Assembly (NCBI GenBank): GCA_964467785.1
Contig: CAYXVB010000106.1
Span: forward strand, 1 to 12,928
Length of the DNA stretch: 12,928 nt
DNA from: CAYXVB01 sp964467785
GTDB lineage: Bacteria; Bdellovibrionota; UBA1018
Direction of reading: 5' to 3'
Shown: positions 7,838-12,928 of the stretch, in pieces
How the letters are laid out: every line of letters starts with the position of its first letter
Numbering within the stretch: position 1 is the first letter of the stretch
The notes under the pieces: model-generated
The model's input: the letters and a program-made list of their open reading frames with translations, nothing else
What the model was told of the DNA's origin: nothing
Database searches by the model: none
Made by a program: the position numbers and the translations under genes

Positions 7838-7858
7838 CGTTTTGCAACACCCCGGATC

Positions 7859-8407
7859 ATGTCGGCGATTCAACTCTTCAGGGACCATCACAAAACCATC
7901 CGCGGCCTATTCCGCCAGCTCGAGGCGATCGACGTCCGTGCGCACGAAATGAAAGACGGCGTCGTGAAAGAAACCTTCATGGAGCTCGAGATCCACTTTC
8001 AGCTGGAGGAAGAATATCTTTACCCCGTCATCCGCTCCAAGGCGGACGAGGACGGGCGGGCGACCCTCGAGGGGTGCCGAGGCGCCCACCTCGCGCTTCG
8101 AAATCGGATCCAGGCGCTTCGAGAACGGGGCATTGCGAATGAGTATTTCAACATGGGCCTCAGCACGCTGATCGCCGAAGCGGAGGAGCACCTCGAGGAG
8201 GAGGAAGTCGTGCTCTTCCCGCTCGCCAAGATGAATCTTGGCGATCAGGTCCTCGCGCCGCTCGAGGAACAGATCCGACGTCGGCATCGCGAGCTCATGT
8301 TGCAGCCGCGTTACCGCGACGCTCTTCCCGAAATCGTTCAGAACCCCAACGGAGGCGAACAGATGCGCAAACGAAGCGGGCATCCCCCGGGCGGACCCGC
8401 AACTTGA
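7859..8407 (+). CDS. Hemerythrin-like HHE di-iron protein
   Basis: HHE-domain proteins fold as a four-helix bundle holding a non-haem di-iron site that can bind oxygen, sense it, or help with iron and nitrosative stress. The ligand pattern is visible in the 182-residue product: DHH (H10/H11), H46-x3-E50 in EIHFQLEEEYLYP, H77 in AHLALRN, and H111-x3-E115 in EEHLEEEEVVLFP. There is no signal peptide, so it is cytoplasmic. The last 30 residues are a polar tail (GGEQMRKRSGHPPGG). The start is constrained: an in-frame TGA at 7829-7831 precedes it and ATG 7859 is the only start codon between, although no clear ribosome site is seen. The decarboxylase begins 30 nt downstream on the same strand, so the two may share a transcript. 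The exact role (oxygen storage, sensing or stress repair) cannot be told. Confidence 0.88.
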   Translation: MSAIQLFRDHHKTIRGLFRQLEAIDVRAHEMKDGVVKETFMELEIHFQLEEEYLYPVIRSKADEDGRATLEGCRGAHLALRNRIQALRERGIANEYFNMGLSTLIAEAEEHLEEEEVVLFPLAKMNLGDQVLAPLEEQIRRRHRELMLQPRYRDALPEIVQNPNGGEQMRKRSGHPPGGPAT

Positions 8408-8437
8408 TGTCTGGCAACTTGTCGGTGACCGGGGCCG

Positions 8438-10225
8438 ATGCTAGATATTCTGAACCCCATGGCATCCCACCCGAACGGCAATTGCGATCCCGCCGATGTT
8501 TCGTTGAAGAGCTTTTTTCTCGGACCGCAGGCCGAGAACGGGCCCTGGCTCAGGCGACAGGTCGACTCGCTTCTCTCCCGCTGGTTTGACTGGCGACGAT
8601 CCCTTTTCCCCCAAGATGGAAAGGCCATCTCCGCCGCCGACGAAGGCGATATGGACTTTGTCCGTCGGCGCGCGCACTTCGAAGGCGCGCTTGAGGAGCT
8701 TTCGCGCCGGTTCGAACAGGAGGTGCCCAAGTTCTCGCCCCGCTATATCGGCCATATGTTCTCGGAAGTCTCGCTTCCTGCATTTCTGGGCCACCTCGTC
8801 GCACTGATGCACAATCCCAACAACATCTCCGGAGAGTCCTCCGTCGTGGGCGTCGAAATCGAGAACGAAGCCATCCAGCCGCTGCTCCAGATGGTGGGCT
8901 ATCCGCCCTCCAAAGGGGAAGGAGGCGTCGGCCATTTCACTTCGGGCGGCACCGTGGCCAATTTCGAGGCCATGATCCGCGCCCGCGCGCGTTGCTCGGC
9001 CTGGATAGCGGCCATTGCGTCACAGCCCACCGACCCGCGCGACCTCTTCGCCGCCGCATCGCTCGGCTGGGAGCAGTTCGACGCCCTGAACCGGGACCAC
9101 GGCTTCGCGGACCCCTCCTACTGGAATTTCGAGATCTCCAATCCCTGGGAAACCGGCGCCCGCCTGAGCGAACGCTTTGGCACGGCCTTCCGCGGGCCCG
9201 TGGTTCTCGTACCCGAGAACAAGCACTACTCCTGGAAAAAAGGCGTCTCACTGCTCGGTCTTGGCGACGACTCCTTCTGGCCGATCGAGCTCGACCCACG
9301 CGGCAAGCTCTCGATCGACAGCCTCCGTCAACAGCTCGAGACCGCGGAGCGGGAAAAGCGCCCCGTGATGATGGTCGTCTCCGTCGCGGGTACCACCGAG
9401 ATGGGCCAGTTCGACCCGATCGACGAAGTTGCCGATCTTCTGGATGAGTGGCGAAGTACACGCGGCATTCACATCTGGCACCACGTTGACGCCGCCTACG
9501 GCGGTTTCTTTCGCGCCCTCGATTTCACTCAGGACCGATCGCTCACCGACGACGCGCGCAAGGCCCTCGCCGCCATGCCTCGCGCGGATTCCATCACGCT
9601 CGACCCGCACAAGCTCGGCTATGTGCCTTACTCCTGCGGCGCTTTTGTCTGTCGCACCCGCCGCGACTACCTGGTCAAGCAGTTCTCCGCGCCTTACCTC
9701 AAGTTCGATCTCCGCAAGGACCGGGGGCAGGTCACGCTCGAGGGTTCGCGCTCGGCGACCGGCGCCGCGGCCACCTGGATGATCGAACGGACCACAGGCC
9801 TCGACTCCGAAGGCTACGGCCGCATTATCGAGCGGACTCTGCTGATGCGCAGCCAGCTGGCCACCGCGCTCGAACAAGCCGGGCTCGGCGTCCGCATCAC
9901 GCCCCATTCCGACAGCAACATCATTTGCTTCACGCTCGGAAGTCCTGGCCAATCCCTGACGGAGTCCAACCGCATAGCCTCCGCCATTTACGAGCGACTT
10001 TCGCCCCAGGGCGACGGGCCATTTTTCGTCTCCAAGACGACACTGCGCTGGGATGCGTACGGCAAATTCCTCGACCGATTCGTCTCCGCATGGAATCCCA
10101 TCCGGGATACCGACGAAGTCGTGTTGGTCCGCCTCTGCCTGATGAACCCGTTCTTCAACTCCAAAGAGATGAAATCGGACTATTCCCAAATGTTCATCAA
10201 AGCGTTACGCGAGTTCAGCCGTTGA
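8438..10225 (+). CDS. PLP-dependent group II amino-acid decarboxylase
   Basis: This 595-residue enzyme belongs to the glutamate/tyrosine/aromatic amino-acid decarboxylase family, which uses pyridoxal phosphate to release CO2 from an amino acid. Visible are the phosphate-binding SGGT (169-172) in GHFTSGGTVANFEAM, a His likely to stack on the cofactor ring (H263 in ENKHYSW), the Asp that pairs with the pyridine nitrogen (D351 in HVDAAYGGF), and the Schiff-base lysine K392 in DPHKLGYVPYSCGAF. The N-terminal RYIGHM and NPNNISGESS segments and the length recall bacterial tyrosine decarboxylases more than short GadB-type enzymes, but substrate cannot be read from this (tyrosine, glutamate and aspartate are all possible). 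Cytoplasmic, no signal peptide. In-frame TGA at 8426-8428 limits the start to ATG 8438 or 8459; neither has a good ribosome site. It follows the hemerythrin gene by 30 nt. About 130 nt of A+T-richer sequence separates it from yajQ. Confidence 0.92.
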   Translation: MLDILNPMASHPNGNCDPADVSLKSFFLGPQAENGPWLRRQVDSLLSRWFDWRRSLFPQDGKAISAADEGDMDFVRRRAHFEGALEELSRRFEQEVPKFSPRYIGHMFSEVSLPAFLGHLVALMHNPNNISGESSVVGVEIENEAIQPLLQMVGYPPSKGEGGVGHFTSGGTVANFEAMIRARARCSAWIAAIASQPTDPRDLFAAASLGWEQFDALNRDHGFADPSYWNFEISNPWETGARLSERFGTAFRGPVVLVPENKHYSWKKGVSLLGLGDDSFWPIELDPRGKLSIDSLRQQLETAEREKRPVMMVVSVAGTTEMGQFDPIDEVADLLDEWRSTRGIHIWHHVDAAYGGFFRALDFTQDRSLTDDARKALAAMPRADSITLDPHKLGYVPYSCGAFVCRTRRDYLVKQFSAPYLKFDLRKDRGQVTLEGSRSATGAAATWMIERTTGLDSEGYGRIIERTLLMRSQLATALEQAGLGVRITPHSDSNIICFTLGSPGQSLTESNRIASAIYERLSPQGDGPFFVSKTTLRWDAYGKFLDRFVSAWNPIRDTDEVVLVRLCLMNPFFNSKEMKSDYSQMFIKALREFSR

Positions 10226-10319
10226 CCCGCATGTCATGAATAGCGGTGAGCATGCCCATACCCCCGGGCGACCGCCAAAATATGATTAGATTTCAATGAA
10301 TTGCGGCAAAAACTCTCTC

Positions 10320-10348
10320 TTGCCATAATCCGACTGATTCTATATAGA
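10320..10348 (+). promoter_or_regulatory. Candidate sigma70-type promoter for yajQ
   Basis: TTGCCA (10320-10325, 5 of 6 to TTGACA), a 17-nt spacer, then TATAGA (10343-10348, 4 of 6 to TATAAT). Transcription would begin near 10355, only a few bases before the ATG at 10359. A small inverted repeat, GGCAA (10305-10309) with TTGCC (10320-10324), overlaps the -35 and could be a regulator site. Confidence 0.45.
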
Positions 10349-10358
10349 TTCCCCCACT

Positions 10359-10856
10359 ATGCCCTCCTTTGACGTATCTTCGGACGTAAACTGGCAAGAA
10401 GTCGACAATGCCGTGAACCAGGCGAGCAAAGAGCTTCTCCAACGTTACGATTTCAAAGGCGTGAAGACCGAACTCAAGCTCGACATCAAGGCCAAGACCT
10501 TGACCCTCTGGGTAAGCGAGGACGAGAAGCTCGACGCCATGAACGACATCCTTCAGAGCAAGTTCATCAAGCGGGGCATCTCGCTGCTCTCGCTGGAGTA
10601 CAAGGACAAGGAAGCGGCTTTCGGGGGCAGCGTGCGCCAGGTGGTCGTCATCCAGGCCGGCATCTCCAAAGAAAAAGCCAAGGAAATCATTGCCGCGATC
10701 AAGGACAGCAAGCTTAAGGTCCAGGCCCAGATCCAGGACGAGCAAGTGCGCGTGACCGGCAAGAACCGCGACGATCTGCAATCGACCATCGCCCTGCTCC
10801 GTTCGCAGCAGGATCAACTGAAGGTGCCGATGCAGTTCGGCAACTTCAGAGACTAA
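10359..10856 (+). CDS. yajQ: YajQ-family nucleotide-binding protein
   Basis: The 165-residue product matches the YajQ/UPF0234 family over its full usual length. The family opening SFDV...NWQEVDNAVNQA is followed by ELLQRYDFKG. The C-terminal half has GGSVRQVVVIQAGISKEKAKEI and IKDSKLKVQAQIQDEQVRVTGKNRDDLQ, ending FGNFRD. It folds as two ferredoxin-like domains. Members bind nucleotides, and a Xanthomonas member is reported to bind cyclic di-GMP and act in gene regulation; the role here is not shown. Cytoplasmic. No ribosome site is visible before ATG 10359, which fits the promoter placed just upstream and a very short leader. rimO follows after 25 nt, so yajQ, rimO and the rhodanese probably form one operon. 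Confidence 0.95.
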   Translation: MPSFDVSSDVNWQEVDNAVNQASKELLQRYDFKGVKTELKLDIKAKTLTLWVSEDEKLDAMNDILQSKFIKRGISLLSLEYKDKEAAFGGSVRQVVVIQAGISKEKAKEIIAAIKDSKLKVQAQIQDEQVRVTGKNRDDLQSTIALLRSQQDQLKVPMQFGNFRD

Positions 10857-10881
10857 GCTTTACTGAAAGGCAGTATCCCAA

Positions 10882-12414
10882 ATGAGCAGTACCCCCCAGG
10901 CCCCGGCTTCCACGGAATCCAAGTCAAAGTCTCCGGTCTACTTCGTGAGCCTCGGTTGCCCGAAGAACCTCGTCGACTCGCAGGTCATGCTCGGCATGCT
11001 CGAAAAGGATCGTTACACGATCTCCCAGGAACCTGAGAGCGCCGAAGTCATCATCGTCAACACTTGCTCCTTCATCCAGGCATCGAAAGAAGAGTCCATC
11101 GAGACGATCCTCGACATGGCCCAGCTCAAGGATGATGGCAAATGCAAGGTGCTCGTCGCCTCCGGCTGCCTACCGCAACGCTACCACAAACAGCTCGAGC
11201 AGGAGATGCCCGAAGTCGACCTCTTCATCGGCACCGGACAATACCACCGGATCACCGAGCTCCTCAACGCCCGCGAAAAAGCGCTTGAGCTCGGCGCCCC
11301 GATGCCCAAACGTTCCTACGTCGACCAGCCCGCGTTCATCCACTCCGAGACGGATCCGCGACTGCACACCGGCCCAACTTACACCGGCTTCCTCAAACTC
11401 TCCGAGGGCTGCAACCGTCGCTGCGCCTTCTGCATCATCCCCAAGCTCCGCGGCAACGTGCGCTCCCGTACCGTAGCCTCGCTCGTCGAAGAAGCCACGC
11501 ACATGGCCGCCCGCGGCGTGCGCGAACTGAACCTCGTTGCCCAGGATCTCACCGAATACGGCATGGAGTGGAAGTACAAGGAACGCCTCGAGACGCTGCT
11601 CCCCGAGCTCGCCAAAGTCGAAGGCATCGACTGGATCCGCCTGCACTACGTTTACCCGGATCAGTTCTCCGACGAGCTCGTCGATATCATCGCGCGCGAG
11701 CCCAAGATCGTGAAGTACCTCGACATGCCGATCCAGCACACCAATGATCGCATGCTCGCTTCGATGAACCGCCGCCTCACCAAAGCCAAGCTATTCGACC
11801 TCGTTGGCAAGCTGCGCGCCAAGGTCCCGGGTCTTGTCTTCCGCACTTCGATCATCGTCGGCTTTCCCGGCGAGACCGAAGCGGAGTTCGAGGAGCTTCG
11901 CTCCGACCTGGAAAAGCTGAACCTCGACCATGTCGGAGTGTTCCGTTACTCCAAGGAAGAAGGCACCAAAGCTGCCGAGATGGACGGGCAGATCCATGCC
12001 GCCACCAAGCGCAAGCGCGCCAAGCTGCTCGAGCAGACGCTCCAGAAGCTCGGCCAGGCCCGCAACGAGCAATATGTCGGCAAGACCGTCAAAGTGATGA
12101 TCGAAGGCCCCAGCGAGGAGACTGAGCTGCTGATCCAAAGCCGCATGTCGACACAAGCGCAGGAGATCGACGGCCACGTGCTGATCAATGATATCTCGGC
12201 CATCGAGGACCTCGAAGGCGGCCAGAACGCGATGTCTGCGCTCCGCCCCGGCGACATCGTCGAAGTCGAAATCACCGAAGCGATGCCGCTCGACCTGGTG
12301 GGTCGCGCGGTCCGCGTAGTCTCCGCTTCGCGCTTGCAGCCCGGCCTCAAGGTCGCGGCTCCCGTGCGCGAATGGCGCTCCAGCCTCCCGGCGGGCGTCA
12401 GCACCAAGCACTGA
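10882..12414 (+). CDS. rimO: Ribosomal protein S12 methylthiotransferase RimO
   Basis: RimO is a radical-SAM enzyme that adds a methylthio group to a conserved aspartate of ribosomal protein S12. The 510-residue product has the N-terminal domain with its 4Fe-4S cysteines C26 (SLGCPKN), C62 (NTCSF) and C96 (SGCLPQRY). The radical-SAM C-x3-C-x2-C follows at C177, C181 and C184 in CNRRCAFCIIP. The SLGCPKNLVDSQ opening and the LHYVYP and DMPIQHTNDRML segments point to RimO rather than the tRNA enzyme MiaB. A TRAM domain lies at about 400-480, and a 30-residue tail with RLQPGLKVAAP ends the protein. A polar extension of about 17 residues precedes the first strand. GAAAGG (10865-10870) lies 11 nt before ATG 10882, a slightly long spacing. 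The rhodanese gene starts 1 nt after its stop. Cytoplasmic. Confidence 0.96.
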   Translation: MSSTPQAPASTESKSKSPVYFVSLGCPKNLVDSQVMLGMLEKDRYTISQEPESAEVIIVNTCSFIQASKEESIETILDMAQLKDDGKCKVLVASGCLPQRYHKQLEQEMPEVDLFIGTGQYHRITELLNAREKALELGAPMPKRSYVDQPAFIHSETDPRLHTGPTYTGFLKLSEGCNRRCAFCIIPKLRGNVRSRTVASLVEEATHMAARGVRELNLVAQDLTEYGMEWKYKERLETLLPELAKVEGIDWIRLHYVYPDQFSDELVDIIAREPKIVKYLDMPIQHTNDRMLASMNRRLTKAKLFDLVGKLRAKVPGLVFRTSIIVGFPGETEAEFEELRSDLEKLNLDHVGVFRYSKEEGTKAAEMDGQIHAATKRKRAKLLEQTLQKLGQARNEQYVGKTVKVMIEGPSEETELLIQSRMSTQAQEIDGHVLINDISAIEDLEGGQNAMSALRPGDIVEVEITEAMPLDLVGRAVRVVSASRLQPGLKVAAPVREWRSSLPAGVSTKH

Positions 12415-12415
12415 G

Positions 12416-12733
12416 ATGGAACGGCCTGACTGGATCATCACTCCCCAGGAACTTATGAACGAAACCGGCCAGATCGTGCTGGTGGACGTGCGTGAGCCTG
12501 AGGAGTGGGACGAGGCGCGCCTCGAAAAAGCGATCCATATCCCACTCGGAGAGCTCCATCGCCGCGCCGAAAGCGAGCTTTCGCCTGACTCGGATCTCGT
12601 GATCTACTGCGCGCACGGTATCCGCAGCCTGAGGGCGGTATCGATCCTCCGGATGCATGGTTTTGAAAAAACCCGTTCCTTGGATGGCGGACTTTGCGAG
12701 TGGGAAGAGCTAGGCCTCCCCGTCGTCCGTTAG
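12416..12733 (+). CDS. Single-domain rhodanese-like sulfurtransferase
   Basis: Rhodaneses carry sulfur as a persulfide on a cysteine and hand it to acceptors such as cyanide or, in the cell, to thiolation and Fe-S pathways. The 105-residue product is one complete domain: LVDVREPEEWDEARLEKAIHIPLGEL (the family's D-V-R-E start and the A-x-x-I-P-L), then the active-site loop YCAHGIRS with C65 and R70, then the closing LDGGLCEWEELGLPVV. No signal peptide, so cytoplasmic. It begins with ATG 12416, 1 nt after the rimO stop, with no separate ribosome site, which suggests translational coupling to rimO. The sulfur-carrier role would suit a methylthiotransferase neighbour, but a direct partnership is inference. 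Confidence 0.94.
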   Translation: MERPDWIITPQELMNETGQIVLVDVREPEEWDEARLEKAIHIPLGELHRRAESELSPDSDLVIYCAHGIRSLRAVSILRMHGFEKTRSLDGGLCEWEELGLPVVR

Positions 12734-12748
12734 GAAAGGCGCTCCCGG

Positions 12749-12922
12749 TTGATCGAGATGACAGGGTTTCATTCCAGATTGATCACTTCAACGCGGGATG
12801 CGGGCTTCCCGCTCGCGGGAGCGCTGGATCTGGATCGTGCGCTCAATCTCGACGTCTATCGCGATGACATCGAGTTTTACGACCGCTGGATCGCGGACGG
12901 ACACCACGCGACCATGCAATAA
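12749..12922 (+). CDS. QueG-like (epoxyqueuosine reductase) N-terminus ending at a TAA, near window edge
   Basis: A frame opens at TTG 12749, 9 nt after AGGAAAGG (12732-12739, overlapping the rhodanese stop); an in-frame ATG at 12758 is the alternative but lies too far from that site. It reads AGFPLAGALDLDRAL and then FYDRWIADGHHATMQ before TAA at 12920-12922, followed by codons for Leu and Ala up to the window end. This resembles the beginning of QueG, the Fe-S/cobalamin enzyme for the last step of queuosine synthesis in tRNA, where the pattern is roughly GF-x-x-x-G and later W-hydrophobic-x-x-G-x-H-x-x-M-x-Y-L. The stop stands where Tyr is expected, so a TAC/TAT to TAA change or a sequencing error near a contig end is likely. 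If the stop is real, it is a broken gene or a 57-residue peptide. Family recognised from a short stretch only. Confidence 0.5.
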   Translation: MIEMTGFHSRLITSTRDAGFPLAGALDLDRALNLDVYRDDIEFYDRWIADGHHATMQ

Positions 12923-12928
12923 CTCGCC

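Noticed and set aside
9248..10189. 313-codon open frame on the minus strand inside the decarboxylase gene
   Set aside because: Same cause: opposite strand of a well-supported GC-rich gene, no recognisable domain.
10243..10275. GCGGT...ACCGC as a terminator after the decarboxylase gene
   Set aside because: Only 5 bp with a 23-nt loop and no T run; too weak to call.
1..12928. tRNA, rRNA, CRISPR array, insertion sequence or prophage signs
   Set aside because: No cloverleaf-like segment, regularly spaced repeat, transposase, integrase or terminal inverted repeats were seen on either strand.

Overview
This window looks like a draft (single-genome or metagenome) contig from a Gram-negative bacterium. 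It carries a LolA-type periplasmic lipoprotein chaperone and three further proteins with clear Sec signal peptides. A run of ten Ns at 3110-3119 marks a scaffold join. The gene content and the style of the small secreted orphan proteins suggest a GC-rich Bdellovibrionota-like or other former-deltaproteobacterial lineage. That assignment is a guess from protein flavour: there is no rRNA or other marker here.

Left part (1-3207): an incomplete secreted metallophosphoesterase on the minus strand is divergent from two plus-strand genes for secreted proteins of unknown family (968-1843 and 1934-3207). The second of these is broken by the assembly gap. The 335 bp divergent interval (633-967) contains no supported gene but has two good hairpins. 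This part, and 968-1843 in particular, is poorer in G+C than what follows and looks accessory.

Middle (3208-10225): smc (chromosome condensation ATPase) is followed 11 nt later by lolA (carrier of outer-membrane lipoproteins), probably as one transcript with a candidate promoter just upstream of smc. Next come a hemerythrin-like HHE di-iron protein and a large PLP-dependent group II amino-acid decarboxylase, separated by 30 nt. An inverted repeat lies between lolA and the hemerythrin gene.

Right part (10226-12928): a yajQ-family gene has a sigma70-like promoter so close to the ATG that the mRNA could be nearly leaderless. It is followed by rimO (radical-SAM methylthiotransferase for ribosomal protein S12), a single-domain rhodanese starting 1 nt after the rimO stop, and the start of a gene resembling the N-terminus of epoxyqueuosine reductase QueG. 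That reading frame meets a TAA six bases before the window ends. The right cluster fits translation-machinery modification with Fe-S and sulfur chemistry.

I do not see a convincing new defence, mobile or biosynthetic system. The points most worth a second look are the secreted orphan pair, the structured divergent interval, the Glu-for-His change in the phosphoesterase, and the QueG-like frame ending in a stop.
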